Below are positions 16,161 through 25,382 of a stretch of 46,741 bases of DNA, in pieces. Position 1 is the first letter of the stretch; each line of letters starts with the position of its first letter. A model generated the notes under the pieces. That model was not told where the DNA came from. It did not search any database and saw only the letters and a list, made by a program, of their open reading frames with translations. The DNA lies in the NCBI RefSeq assembly GCF_009711935.1, contig NZ_VIKX01000214.1:1-46741 (forward strand). Reading direction: 5' to 3'. This stretch comes from Dolichospermum sp. UHCC 0259. Its GTDB lineage: Bacteria; Cyanobacteriota; Cyanobacteriia; Cyanobacteriales; Nostocaceae. The translations under genes and the position numbers were made by a program.

Positions 16161-16787
16161 TTAATTCAAAATTTGACCTAGTTTTTTTAAGATTCGGAAA
16201 ACTTGATAAAGTTCGTTTTCTCGCTTCAAAAGTGTAAATTGATCAGACAAAGCATATTGAGGTTGATTGATTTGAGAAAGTTTAAGAAAAATAAAATCAC
16301 TGCCATTCATTACCAATCCAAATACGGGTTTTGGAGGATGAGGATTAGCCAGCATATAAGTAAGTGCTTGAGGTATGGCTTCTAAAAGGGAAAAAGCAGT
16401 TTTTTTAGATTCAATTACCAATAACCATAATTGTTGCTGGATAACTAAAACATCAATTCTGCCTCTGATAACTTCTTCTGCATCTTCGACTGCAATTTCT
16501 ATTGATGATTCACTTCTAATAAAAAAAGGTTCATCATAAAATCCAGATAAACTGAGTAAGGGAGATAAAACTACTAATTTTACTGTTTCTTCCGATAAAG
16601 GAGGACGTTTAACTAATCGGAGAAAATGAAATTTTACTCTGTCTAGATATTGTTTTTCTAAATCAGAGATTTCTGGTAAATTTTCTAACCATTCAGGAAA
16701 AAATGTTTCATTGTCGGTTTGTTCTAGACCAAATCTTGCTTCTAAGTCGGCAATGCCTATATTTTGCGCTTGGATGAATTGAACCAT
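16161..16787 (-). CDS. PD-(D/E)XK nuclease-like protein, paralogue of the 7.8-kb gene
   Basis: The 208-aa protein shares length and motif order with the product at 7775-8404: RGRIDVLVIQQQLWLLVIESK (D...ExK core), ALTYMLANPHPPKP, then FGLVMNGSDFIFLKL. The N-terminus FGLEQTDNETFFPEWLENLP also matches FGIELVFDPEFFREWQADLT of the paralogue. A structure-specific or restriction-like nuclease is possible. No restriction-modification partners are near, so the true role is unknown. It lies 13 nt upstream of the cysteine desulfurase gene on the same strand and is probably co-transcribed with it. Confidence 0.7.
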   Translation of the reverse strand: MVQFIQAQNIGIADLEARFGLEQTDNETFFPEWLENLPEISDLEKQYLDRVKFHFLRLVKRPPLSEETVKLVVLSPLLSLSGFYDEPFFIRSESSIEIAVEDAEEVIRGRIDVLVIQQQLWLLVIESKKTAFSLLEAIPQALTYMLANPHPPKPVFGLVMNGSDFIFLKLSQINQPQYALSDQFTLLKRENELYQVFRILKKLGQILN

Positions 16788-16947
16788 AATACAAATAATG
16801 GAATTGATATTCCTATTGTATAAGGTGGGAATGGTTATGTTATTTCATTAATCTAATTTGGTAAAGTAAAGTTTAAATTAATTAACATTTGGGCAATCAA
16901 ATATCACGGGTATATCAACAAAGTCTGACAAATCGGACTATCAAAGT

Positions 16948-17424
16948 TTAAATAGCTGCTAATTCCTTAATTTTATTGAGTACAGATTCAGCATGACCTT
17001 TTGTTTTGACATTAGGCCAAACGTAGGCAATAATTTTATCAGGTGAAATCAAGAAAGTTGAACGAGCAACTCCCATGTATTCTTTACCCATAAACTTTTT
17101 TAAACGCCATGCACCATAAGCTTCTATTAATTGATGTTCAGGATCAGTTAATAGGGTAATTGATAAATTATGTTTATCTATAAATTTGCAATGAGAGGTA
17201 GCAGAATCTGGACTAACACCGATGATTTTTGCTCCTGCTGTTGTAAATTCTGAGGATAATTTTGTAAAATCTTGAGCCTCTGTAGTGCAACCAGGTGTAT
17301 TATCTTTAGGATAAAAATAGAGGACTAGCCACTGATTAAGATCAGCGAGGTTGATTAGGTGATTGTTTTGATCTGGGGTGGAAAAATCTGGTGCAGGTTG
17401 TCCAATTTGGGGAATATTGCTCAT
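16948..17424 (-). CDS. bcp: Thioredoxin-dependent peroxiredoxin, BCP/PrxQ family
   Basis: The 158-aa protein reduces hydrogen peroxide and alkyl hydroperoxides with thiol donors. It has the motif LVLYFYPKDNTPGCTTEAQDF with peroxidatic Cys46. The usual PrxQ resolving cysteine five residues later is a Gln (Gln51). The only other cysteine is Cys79 (SATSHCKFIDKH), placed as in the alpha-3 type of BCP enzymes, so that may be the resolving residue. RSTFLISPDKIIAYVWPNV is typical of the family C-terminal strand. Length is standard. It is transcribed after RNase Z, with a 46-nt gap. Confidence 0.9.
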   Translation of the reverse strand: MSNIPQIGQPAPDFSTPDQNNHLINLADLNQWLVLYFYPKDNTPGCTTEAQDFTKLSSEFTTAGAKIIGVSPDSATSHCKFIDKHNLSITLLTDPEHQLIEAYGAWRLKKFMGKEYMGVARSTFLISPDKIIAYVWPNVKTKGHAESVLNKIKELAAI

Positions 17425-17470
17425 AAATGAGAAGGCGATAAATTAGGGATCAGTGAAAATTATAGCAAAA

Positions 17471-18427
17471 TTATGTACTCACATTTGATTCCATTTCCCG
17501 TCTGCGAGGAACATCATAAACCATAAAATCATGAGCCATGATTGTTTTCGGAAAAATTGCTTTTGCTTCTTTAAGTAAATCTTTTAATTCAATAGTATTA
17601 CCTGGCGCATAACGAGGGCTAAAATGTGTCATAATCAGTTTGCGGACTCCTGCAATGTGTGCTGTTTGGGCTGCCATTGTAGTTGTAGAATGTAGCCTTT
17701 GAAAAGCCATTTCTGAATCTTGATGAGCAAATGTGGCTTCATGAATTAACACATCTGCATCTTCTGCTAATTGCACAGCACCGTCACAATAAACTGTATC
17801 TGTACAATAGGCAATTTTCCGCCCGATTTCTGTTGGTCCACATAATTCACTACCATTGATTACTCTTCCGTCTTCCAGAGTGACTGTTTCACCGCGCTTA
17901 AGTTGTCCATAAATTGGACCTGAAGGAATTTCTAAGGCTTTGGCTTTTTCTATATCAAAACGTCCGGTTCTGTCTTTTTCCGTGACTCGGTAGCCAAAGG
18001 CAGGAATGCGGTGATGTAAAAGACCACAGCTAACTGTAAATTCATCATTTTCATAAACTATCCCCGGCTGAACAGTATGCACTTTAATGGGGTAGGAAAA
18101 ATGAGTATGAGAGTAACGAGAAGCGGCTTGTAAGTATTCGTTTAATCCCGATGGACCATAAATATCAATTTTGTCTACATTACCTGCTAAACCGCAACTA
18201 GCCAGCAATCCCATTAAGCCGAAAATATGATCACCGTGCATATGGGTGACAAAAATTCGGGATAGTTGGCTAACTTTTAAGTCACTCCGCAAAATTTGAT
18301 GTTGAGTTCCTTCCCCACAGTCAAATAACCACAGTTCTGCCCGTTGCGGCAACCTCAGTGCTACGCTGGAAACGTTGCGTGATCTTGTCGGTACACCTGA
18401 ACTCGTCCCTAAGAATGTAATCTGCAC
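17471..18427 (-). CDS. rnz: Ribonuclease Z (tRNA 3' processing endonuclease)
   Basis: The 318-aa metallo-beta-lactamase-fold enzyme cuts the 3' trailer of tRNA precursors. Visible motifs are [20 protein letters not shown] at the N-terminus, [17 protein letters not shown] (zinc motif HxHxDH), the exosite-like region [26 protein letters not shown], the later zinc ligands in [13 protein letters not shown], and [12 protein letters not shown] plus [10 protein letters not shown]. This is the normal bacterial RNase Z length and order. The ATG start encodes the family-typical first residues directly. Confidence 0.95.
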   Translation of the reverse strand: MQITFLGTSSGVPTRSRNVSSVALRLPQRAELWLFDCGEGTQHQILRSDLKVSQLSRIFVTHMHGDHIFGLMGLLASCGLAGNVDKIDIYGPSGLNEYLQAASRYSHTHFSYPIKVHTVQPGIVYENDEFTVSCGLLHHRIPAFGYRVTEKDRTGRFDIEKAKALEIPSGPIYGQLKRGETVTLEDGRVINGSELCGPTEIGRKIAYCTDTVYCDGAVQLAEDADVLIHEATFAHQDSEMAFQRLHSTTTMAAQTAHIAGVRKLIMTHFSPRYAPGNTIELKDLLKEAKAIFPKTIMAHDFMVYDVPRRREMESNVST

Positions 18428-18548
18428 GGTGTTTTTTAGCTTTCCTTTGGCTCAATATAGTCCTCGATTCTCTATCTTGACACAGTATTGGCACAGTCAG
18501 CTATTGGAGAAAAAGCAAAACATCAAGAATTTTTAATTTTCCTAGTTT

Positions 18549-19472
18549 TTATTGCCACCAGAAAGAATTTGGTAAAGGCCAAGATAACTCGCAAAGAGTA
18601 CCTTGAGGATAAAGGGAAACTCTCCTAAATTTACCGTTAATTTGTTGTGCTAAATTTTTAAATTGTTTTGTTCCCCAACCTTCTTTTAATGGGTAAATTC
18701 CTAAACCATTATCTATAATACTCAGAGTGTAAATCCCTTGATCTTCAACCCAAGAATAAGTAACTTGTAAACAGGTGATGTCGGTGGCGTGTTTACCAAC
18801 ATTACATAAGGCTTCTTCTAAAAATCGGCAAAGTCCTCGCTTATTTTCAATACTCAAACTGCTTTCATATATAGGCTCAAAACTATGGATTTTTAGTTTG
18901 AGGGTTTTAAAACAGGGAAAATCCCTTTCTAGTGTGTAATTATAAACTTGATAAAGAATTTCTGGTAAGGGATTTCGCAAATCTATAACTACATTATTTC
19001 CTAAGTAAAGGCTAGTATCTTGAGTTAAGGTTTCTTGTTGCCAAAGTTCGTACATTCCGCGTAACTCTTGATTCAATTCTTCAAGTTCTTGTTCTATTAA
19101 AGGTAGCAAATTATGAATGGGTAAATCTTTTCTTTTAACGAGACGTAAAACTTTAGCTAGAGTTTGTAATGGTCCATTATGAATTGTCTCAAATGTAGTT
19201 TTAATCATGGTCTGTCGGGATTGAATGCCAGATTGAACGATCTGGCTATATTGATATAAAGCTATAAAAATAAGACAATTTATCACCATAACGATAATTG
19301 CTGGCATGAGGTAAAATAAGTTATGCCAAATTGACAAAAAATGACTACTTAAGACGATAGTAATAATGGTGAAAATAATTATGATGATGCCGACTATTTT
19401 TCCTAGAAAAATAAAATAAATTTCTTCTTTTAGTTTTTTCCAAAATTGAGTTTGCATAAGCTTGTATTCCAT
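18549..19472 (-). CDS. Sensor histidine kinase (membrane-anchored, NarX/LiaS-like)
   Basis: Two N-terminal membrane helices (roughly residues 21-42 and 53-75) flank a short loop, so the input may be sensed in the membrane. The phospho-acceptor box TIHNGPLQTLAKVL has His at about residue 98. The ATPase domain follows, with the N-box FLEEALCNVGKHA, the G1 box IIDNGLGI and a G2-like GWGTKQFKNLAQQING. An ATG at 19472 is chosen; a GTG at 19499 and an ATG at 19457 are alternatives, and none has a strong ribosome binding site. It follows the response regulator after about 50 nt on the same strand and should phosphorylate it. It likely belongs to the adjacent peptide-export locus. Confidence 0.85.
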   Translation of the reverse strand: MEYKLMQTQFWKKLKEEIYFIFLGKIVGIIIIIFTIITIVLSSHFLSIWHNLFYLMPAIIVMVINCLIFIALYQYSQIVQSGIQSRQTMIKTTFETIHNGPLQTLAKVLRLVKRKDLPIHNLLPLIEQELEELNQELRGMYELWQQETLTQDTSLYLGNNVVIDLRNPLPEILYQVYNYTLERDFPCFKTLKLKIHSFEPIYESSLSIENKRGLCRFLEEALCNVGKHATDITCLQVTYSWVEDQGIYTLSIIDNGLGIYPLKEGWGTKQFKNLAQQINGKFRRVSLYPQGTLCELSWPLPNSFWWQ

Positions 19473-19522
19473 TGTCAAAACTTTAATTATGGAAAACACA
19501 TTTTTGATTTTACTAATTTTAT

Positions 19523-20200
19523 TTAATCAATTAATCCTTCTTTTCTAGCTTTGATTTCTGTTTGAATGCGAATATTTTTACCTTCTTCAGGGTAAATATT
19601 TAAAACGTCTTGTAACTTACTCCAATAATGACGCACCATGCGTTCAGATATGCACATATTTTCAGCGATCGCTTTATCTTGTAATCCTTCTTCAAAAGCT
19701 AAGTTTAGCACTTTTAACCACTCTGGTTTTACCTCTAAACCTGAGTGAATTCCTTTGATATCTTTTGTGTGAGTTAATCCCTGTAATGCCCAATCCACTC
19801 TAGTTAACATTTCTTGAGTAGAAAGACTTTTATCCGCAATTGTAAAGCCACCTTGATGATTATCAATAAAAGGACGAATACGTATTAATGTTCTGGCATG
19901 GACGCTTTGAATGACGAAATTTAGGTGTAAATAATTGTTCATTAAAACCTTCAGGAGTTGAATACCTGTATCAACTTTCGCTGTCATTTCTAGTTTTTCT
20001 GGTATAGAAAGATCCATAATTAGTAAATTAGGTTGGCAGATTAGAACTTGCTCAACAGCATAACTAGCATTTATAGCAGTATTAAATTCAGCACTAGGAT
20101 AGTTTTTTCTTAATATTTCCACAGTTCCGTTTAACACTGATTCATGATCATCAATTACCAAGAATTTTAAACCCGACTTTTCTGAGAAAGATTGTTTCAT
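19523..20200 (-). CDS. Response regulator with LuxR-type HTH
   Basis: The 225-aa protein has a receiver domain with the acidic pair Asp17-Asp18 (FLVIDDHES), phospho-acceptor Asp63 (LLIMDLSIPE) and Lys124 (GFTIADKSLS). A LuxR/NarL-like helix-turn-helix follows at about residues 160-205 (LNLAFEEGLQDKAIAENMCI, then SERMVRHYWSKL). It is the expected partner of the kinase encoded immediately downstream. Its targets are unknown; the neighbouring peptide-export operon is the best candidate by position. A 398-nt gap separates it from the upstream pseudo-kinase gene, so it probably has its own promoter there. Confidence 0.88.
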   Translation of the reverse strand: MKQSFSEKSGLKFLVIDDHESVLNGTVEILRKNYPSAEFNTAINASYAVEQVLICQPNLLIMDLSIPEKLEMTAKVDTGIQLLKVLMNNYLHLNFVIQSVHARTLIRIRPFIDNHQGGFTIADKSLSTQEMLTRVDWALQGLTHTKDIKGIHSGLEVKPEWLKVLNLAFEEGLQDKAIAENMCISERMVRHYWSKLQDVLNIYPEEGKNIRIQTEIKARKEGLID

Positions 20201-20598
20201 ATTTAATCATTGTCCCAATAGTTACACCATTAATAAATTGTGGTGACTATCTACGACTATTAACTAGTTTTACTAGATTCTATTACCTATAATTCATTGG
20301 CTATGAGGGGTCATACCCCCCACCCCTAAAAAAATCTTAGAAAACGCTGAAATTACTATGTTGATTGATCACCATAAAAATTGTCTTTATTTAACAATAA
20401 TTTAGGATTAATCATAGTTTTGACAGTTATAGGATCTGGTACTATGAGAGCTATTAAGTAATTAGGTTGGAAGAAATAAATTCAATTGTATGAACAAATG
20501 TAAACCACATAAAACACATACGAAAATAGTTATTGGTGTTTTTCATACTTCGTGATATACAAAAAATTGTTTCTATCAACCTACTTAATAGAAAATAC
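20201..20598. other. 398-nt intergenic region upstream of the response regulator
   Basis: No ORF with support was found. It contains a hairpin (AGGGGT / ACCCCT arms, 20306-20327) and AT-rich promoter-like sequence. The region must hold the promoter of the two-component pair, but no convincing -35/-10 pair could be assigned by eye. Confidence 0.4.
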
Positions 20599-21258
20599 TT
20601 ACCAATAAAAGTGCCAAATTGATATGAGATTCTTATGAAAGTATGAGCATTTACCTGATATTAAGAACTTAAAGCTATCGTAAAGGTATTCTAATTCTGG
20701 TAAATGGGAATAAAAAATAAGAGTAGATATATCAGGATAAGAAATTTTGACAGCTAACAACCCGATACTACCTATTTGTTTGAGAGTAATATGAATATAA
20801 ATAGGGGGTATAATTTCTGATTCTGGTAAAGTTATTTTCAGTAATTCTTCTAAAACTCTGATAATGATCCAACTACATTTAGGTTCTTCAAGTCGCCAGT
20901 AATTAGGCATATTAATCTGGAAATCCAGATAGGGAGAGGAGTTGATCCAAGGTTCTAATAAATACTCAATAGATAAAGGTAAGCTATCTTGAATAGATAT
21001 GGGACATAGGCGATCGCTTAATTGTACTAAGGAGTGATGAAATTTATCAATTTTTTTAATATAATCTTGAATTTTTGTACCTGATAAATTATGGTTATTT
21101 ATAGCTAGTAAATCTAGATTACGCCGGATTGTAAAAGATTCTTGTAATAGATCATCACGAATTTGTTCAGATTCCAGAAATAATTTCAGAAATTCTCTAT
21201 AAAACCACCACTGTAATGCTTGCTGAATTTTTTGATCAACTGTCATAAACTGTGTCAT
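20599..21258 (-). CDS. Degenerate histidine-kinase-like protein lacking the phospho-acceptor His
   Basis: The 219-aa protein resembles the dimerisation and ATPase core of NarX-type kinases but is incomplete. The H-box is QIRDDLLQESFTIRRNLDLL (about 32-51), where family members read IHDDLLQ; the His is replaced by Arg34, encoded by CGT and so one base away from CAT. The following SDRLCPISIQDSLPLSIEYL and PKCSWIIIRVLEELLKITLP match the start of an N-box region. The G1/G2 ATP-binding boxes are missing from the C-terminal part. It may act as a scaffold, phosphatase-like modulator or decoy for the neighbouring kinase/regulator pair (inference). It lies 113 nt downstream of the HlyD gene on the same strand. 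Confidence 0.65.
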   Translation of the reverse strand: MTQFMTVDQKIQQALQWWFYREFLKLFLESEQIRDDLLQESFTIRRNLDLLAINNHNLSGTKIQDYIKKIDKFHHSLVQLSDRLCPISIQDSLPLSIEYLLEPWINSSPYLDFQINMPNYWRLEEPKCSWIIIRVLEELLKITLPESEIIPPIYIHITLKQIGSIGLLAVKISYPDISTLIFYSHLPELEYLYDSFKFLISGKCSYFHKNLISIWHFYW

Positions 21259-21371
21259 GGTTATGACTTCACTAAATTAACTATTTTTCTTACAACAAGT
21301 TGACAGAGATTTTCCATAGAATGTCTTTAATTTTGCTAGATATAGTGATTTAATATAAATTGAATAGCCAC

Positions 21372-22775
21372 TTATACATCAGTAATTAATCTAGCTTTTC
21401 TCAATATAAATTGCAATGCTGTTTCTTCCCTAGAAATAATTTCGGCTGTAGCGTTCATTCCTGATTGCAGCACACACTGATGACCATTATATCCAAATGA
21501 ATTGCTTTCGGGTTGAATTGTGGCTTCAAAGTAGCTAATCCCCGAATAATTTTTAGTATTTGTGTCTTTGCTCTGAGGTGTAATTACATCTGGAGCAATT
21601 GTTTTCACAATCCCTTTCGCAATTCCATAATCAGGATATGGACAAGCATCAACACGAAGCTGGACTTTTTGATTAACAGCAATTTTGTTAATTTCTGTGG
21701 TTGGAATCATCGCTTTAATAACTAAAGGAGCATTATCGGGGACAATTTCAGCAACAGATTCACCAGCGCGGACAAATTGACCAGAATTTCGTAAATTGAG
21801 TTTAAAGATAATTCCCTTACTTGTAGCTAGCATCATACTATTTTTGCGCTGATTTTCGACTTGTTGAATTTCTTTTTGTGATTGTTTTATTTGGGTTTGT
21901 AGTTCCACCAATCGCTGAATTAATCCTTCTCTTTCTTTATTTAGAGCCGCTATATTAGCTTCACCTTTAGCAGCTTCTTGAGCAATACGTTTTTCTGCTA
22001 TCTTTACCATTGCTCTAGTTGGATTAACAGCAGCTTGATGGGATTTAATTTTTATTTGGGCAAGATCAACAGACTTTTGTGCAGATTGTAATGTTAAGTT
22101 TGCCTGTTTGACAACTAGCTGCTTTTGCTCAAATTCCCGCGTACCGATTGCGCCAATTTTTGATAATTGTTCATAACGATCTCGATCTACTTTGGCAAAT
22201 TCTAAATCAGCTTCGGCTTTTTGTAAATCTACTAATTCCTTTTGAATATTTACTTGTGCTGTTATTAACTCACTTTCAGTATTAATTTGTCGTTCTCGAT
22301 ATTCCCTTTGATTTCTTAATAAATCCTCTTTGGCAGAATTAATAATATTTTCTATTACTTTTTTTTCCGCCATGATTTGATTATTTAAAGTCCGATTTTG
22401 AGCATAAATTTGGACTATTTGTAATTGACCTTGTTTGATATTTTCTTCTAATTGGCTTTTTTTAATTAGCAATTGCTCAGTATCTAAAAAAGCAATTACT
22501 TCCCCTTGTTGAACAATTTGATTTTCTTGGACTAAAATATTTTTAATAGTCCCGTCTGTCTTTGATTGCACCACACGAGTTTCACCTATGGGACGAATAA
22601 TAGCAGCAGCTTTCACTGTGACATTATATTTCACCCATGAGGACAAAGAAACACAAGCAATAACAGTCCCAATGAGAAATGCACCTACTAAAGATGTCCA
22701 AGGACTTATAGATGGTAGCGACTCATCATTGCTGATTAGAGAATTACCAAATTCTTGATTATGTGTGTAAAGCAT
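21372..22775 (-). CDS. HlyD-family membrane-fusion (periplasmic adaptor) protein
   Basis: The 467-aa protein bridges the C39 ABC exporter to the outer membrane. One N-terminal transmembrane helix (about 27-47, LVGAFLIGTVIACVSLSSW) precedes a first lipoyl half (GTIKNILVQENQIVQQGEVI). A long coiled-coil hairpin (about 95-310) follows, then the second lipoyl half and the beta-barrel region (SGQFVRAGESVAEIVPDNAPLVIKA is split between them). It starts 28 nt downstream of the exporter stop codon, so both are co-transcribed. This makes a type I-like secretion unit for the two double-glycine peptides encoded upstream. A TolC-type outer-membrane channel is not encoded in the window. Confidence 0.93.
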   Translation of the reverse strand: MLYTHNQEFGNSLISNDESLPSISPWTSLVGAFLIGTVIACVSLSSWVKYNVTVKAAAIIRPIGETRVVQSKTDGTIKNILVQENQIVQQGEVIAFLDTEQLLIKKSQLEENIKQGQLQIVQIYAQNRTLNNQIMAEKKVIENIINSAKEDLLRNQREYRERQINTESELITAQVNIQKELVDLQKAEADLEFAKVDRDRYEQLSKIGAIGTREFEQKQLVVKQANLTLQSAQKSVDLAQIKIKSHQAAVNPTRAMVKIAEKRIAQEAAKGEANIAALNKEREGLIQRLVELQTQIKQSQKEIQQVENQRKNSMMLATSKGIIFKLNLRNSGQFVRAGESVAEIVPDNAPLVIKAMIPTTEINKIAVNQKVQLRVDACPYPDYGIAKGIVKTIAPDVITPQSKDTNTKNYSGISYFEATIQPESNSFGYNGHQCVLQSGMNATAEIISREETALQFILRKARLITDV

Positions 22776-22802
22776 ATAAAAATCCTCAATGATAAATAAT
22801 GA

Positions 22803-24953
22803 CTAAGGAATAAAAAAATCTAAATTATCTCCTGGTTTAGTGCGTAAATCTGGCAAATAACCTGTTAATTTTAACTTACCTTGATCTATTAAAACAATCC
22901 AATCGGCACGATTAATGACGTGAGGACGGTGAGTAATTAAAATCGTTGTTTTCCCTTGACGATATTTAAATAATTGGTTTAAAACTTGAGCTTCACTAAC
23001 TGGATCAAGTCCACCTGTAGATTCATCTAAAATCAAAATTGGTGGCTCTGTCACAATGGCTCTAGCTATGGCTAATCTTTGTCTTTGTCCCCCAGAAATA
23101 TTCGCACCAAATTCGCCTAAAATAGTTTGATATGTTTCAGGCAATTTATTTATAAACTCATCAGCACCAGAAATTTTACAAGCTCTAACAATATCCTCAA
23201 ATGTCACATAGGGCGCTCCTAATCGGAAATTCTCGATAATAGAACGACTCCAAAAATGAGCATCTTGGGGAACAAGTACCACTTGTTGACGTAAACATTC
23301 TAAAGAAAGGTCTTGAAGGTTATAAAGTCCAATCTGAATATTGCCAGATTGCAAAGGATATAATCCAGCTATTAATTTAGATAGGGTGCTTTTACCACAT
23401 CCAGATTTACCAATTAAAGCAACTACTTTACCACCAGGAATTGTTAAAGAAAAATCTTCTAAAAGATCAATTCTTCCAGCATAGTGAAAGTTTAAATTGG
23501 TGCAAATAATATCAGCATTTTCCGAAATTTTAGCAAAAGGCTTTTTGCCATCATTTTCATTTTCTGGAGTAGCATCAATAACTTCTGTTAAGCGTTGTGT
23601 GGCAGTTTTGGCACGGGTAAATTCTTCAACAAAGCCGATAACTGTACCGATTAAACCCAAGAAGTTACCATTCATGGAGTTAAATGCTAGTAATTTACCA
23701 ATACTGAGATTTTCAGCGGGTTCAATTACCAAGTAACCCCCAAACCAAAGTAAAATAACACCGCCAATAGCGGAAATAAACCCAGAAAAGGTATTATTAA
23801 TGATGCCAATTTGGATGGTACGAAATGTGAGATTGGCAAGACGAATAAATCGGCTTTCTAATTCGTCTAAAAATTGTGGTGCTGAAGTAGTTGTTTTGAG
23901 AGTTAATGCTCCTTTGAATGTTTCCACTAAAACTCCTTGAGTTTCTGCTTCTTGAACTAAAAGCTCACGAGTTTTTTGTTGTAAAGTTGGCTGGAAAATA
24001 ATTGTAGATAAGGTCATTAACACGGAGATTAATAAGGCGACTCCGGTTAATTTCCAGCTATAAAAAATCATGAATCCTAGAGAGATTAAGGCAATAAAAA
24101 ATCGGCTAGGTAAGGTAACAACTAATTGAGCAACTAATTGATTAATCTGTTCAATATCTTGTAAGCGACTAACTATTTCACCGCTGCGTCGAGCTTCGTA
24201 ATAACTTAAAGGGAGACGCAGAATTTGTCTACCAAAGTCTAAAACTAGCCCTAGTTGTAACCGTTGAGCAAAGTTAGCAATTAAGTTAGATTGGACAAAG
24301 GAAAGGCTATTAGAAATAAAGTTCATGACTACTACAGAAATCGCTACGGTAGTCAGTAATTTTGTGTCACCTCTCACTAATACATCATCGGTGAGAATTT
24401 GTAGTAAGAAAGGGGAAGCTAAAGATAATAAACCTAAGATTAAATTTAAAGGTAATGCTTGAGCTAAAATGGCGCGATAAATCCAAACTCGGCGAAAGAA
24501 ACGCCAAAAGCCACCAGTTTTATCACTTTCTTGTTCAAAGAAGCGAATAGGGTCTGGTTCTAGTAGGAGAATTAGCCAGTCTTTCCAACCATCAATTAAA
24601 TCTTTTCTAGAAAGATGACGAATCCCAATTCCGGGGTCTGCAATCAGAAAATTCTGTCCTTTTTTACCATATAAAACAACCCAATGATTTCCTTTCCAGT
24701 GAATAATTGCTGGTAAGGGAGCTTCATTGATTCGATCAAGTATTTCTGCTGATGTTTTAACTGGATTAGCTTTAAAACCCAGAGTTTCTGCACCCCTTTT
24801 TAATCCTAATAATGTAGTTCCAGATTGTCCAGTTCCGACGGCTTCACGAATGCGATTAAGGGTAAATGTATGACCGTAATATTTAGATATTGTGGCTAAA
24901 CAAGCTGCTCCACAGTCTTCTTCACTATGTTGTTTAACGAGTTGGAGTTTCAT
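22803..24953 (-). CDS. C39 peptidase-containing ABC transporter (PCAT)
   Basis: The 716-aa protein cleaves double-glycine leaders and exports the peptide. The N-terminal C39 domain (about 1-135) has the catalytic Cys in HSEEDCGAACLA, His in HWKGNHWVVLYG and Asp in FLIADPG. The transmembrane domain (about 155-450) is followed by the ATPase with Walker A IGKSGCGKSTLSK, signature NISGGQRQRLAIARA and Walker B ILILDESTGGLDP. The ATG at 24953 is used in preference to an in-frame TTG two codons upstream. Two double-glycine precursor genes precede it and HlyD follows, so its substrates are almost certainly those peptides. HetC/SunT-type exporters of heterocystous cyanobacteria are related. Confidence 0.95.
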   Translation of the reverse strand: MKLQLVKQHSEEDCGAACLATISKYYGHTFTLNRIREAVGTGQSGTTLLGLKRGAETLGFKANPVKTSAEILDRINEAPLPAIIHWKGNHWVVLYGKKGQNFLIADPGIGIRHLSRKDLIDGWKDWLILLLEPDPIRFFEQESDKTGGFWRFFRRVWIYRAILAQALPLNLILGLLSLASPFLLQILTDDVLVRGDTKLLTTVAISVVVMNFISNSLSFVQSNLIANFAQRLQLGLVLDFGRQILRLPLSYYEARRSGEIVSRLQDIEQINQLVAQLVVTLPSRFFIALISLGFMIFYSWKLTGVALLISVLMTLSTIIFQPTLQQKTRELLVQEAETQGVLVETFKGALTLKTTTSAPQFLDELESRFIRLANLTFRTIQIGIINNTFSGFISAIGGVILLWFGGYLVIEPAENLSIGKLLAFNSMNGNFLGLIGTVIGFVEEFTRAKTATQRLTEVIDATPENENDGKKPFAKISENADIICTNLNFHYAGRIDLLEDFSLTIPGGKVVALIGKSGCGKSTLSKLIAGLYPLQSGNIQIGLYNLQDLSLECLRQQVVLVPQDAHFWSRSIIENFRLGAPYVTFEDIVRACKISGADEFINKLPETYQTILGEFGANISGGQRQRLAIARAIVTEPPILILDESTGGLDPVSEAQVLNQLFKYRQGKTTILITHRPHVINRADWIVLIDQGKLKLTGYLPDLRTKPGDNLDFFIP

Positions 24954-25033
24954 AAGCAAAGAACCATAGAAAAGAATAAAAATATATTATTTAATTTTTA
25001 TTTTATTTAATTGGTGGTTGAATATATGGCGAA

Positions 25034-25056
25034 GGGCGGGGAAACCCCGCCCCTAC
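25034..25056. repeat. GC-rich palindrome between precursor and exporter genes
   Basis: GGGCGGGG and CCCCGCCC arms surround an AAA loop and are followed by CTAC, so this is a divergent member of the GTAGGGGCG palindrome family. On the minus strand it sits 8 nt after the stop of the 105-aa precursor and about 80 nt before the exporter ATG. It could reduce read-through into the exporter. Confidence 0.7.
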
Positions 25057-25064
25057 GGATTGTC

Positions 25065-25382
25065 CTAGAAAAAACTAAATATTCTCGATAAAAAGCTATT
25101 ACCTCGTCTTCGCTTATTACGACGACTACCACCAAACAATGAGGATAAAATAAAGGTTGTTTGAGAAAATTGATATTCAGTTTCACTTCTTGAATATCCG
25201 CTCAAGTTTCCTTGGGAAATATTCACTTCATTACTTCCTCTAGTGTATATATTTGTATTTTGGTAGAACATATAAAACATTTCAAAGGGTGAAGATGATC
25301 TACCACCAGATATAGACTCCTGTTGATTTTCTGATAAGTTTATGAATAAATCTGATTTTTTTGTTTTTAGATGATCAGACAT
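25065..25382 (-). CDS. Double-glycine leader peptide precursor with cationic C-terminus
   Basis: The 105-aa protein starts with a double-glycine leader ending LSENQQESISGG (Gly26-Gly27), with Leu at -12 and Ile at -4 as expected for C39 peptidases. The mature part would be 78 residues: Ser/Thr/Asn/Tyr-rich in the middle and ending in a strongly basic, aromatic tail (RRNKRRRGNSFLSRIFSFF) that could form an amphipathic membrane-active helix. A ribosome binding site (AGAGGT) lies 7-8 nt before the ATG. It is the gene nearest to the exporter. No modification enzyme is adjacent, so it is probably an unmodified bacteriocin-like or signalling peptide. It is not similar to any peptide I can name. Confidence 0.8.
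   Translation of the reverse strand: MSDHLKTKKSDLFINLSENQQESISGGRSSSPFEMFYMFYQNTNIYTRGSNEVNISQGNLSGYSRSETEYQFSQTTFILSSLFGGSRRNKRRRGNSFLSRIFSFF

Noticed and set aside
20306-20327. Hairpin upstream of the response regulator as a terminator
   Set aside because: The T run lies 5' of the stem when read on the minus strand, so it cannot terminate the minus-strand transcript; on the plus strand an A run follows.
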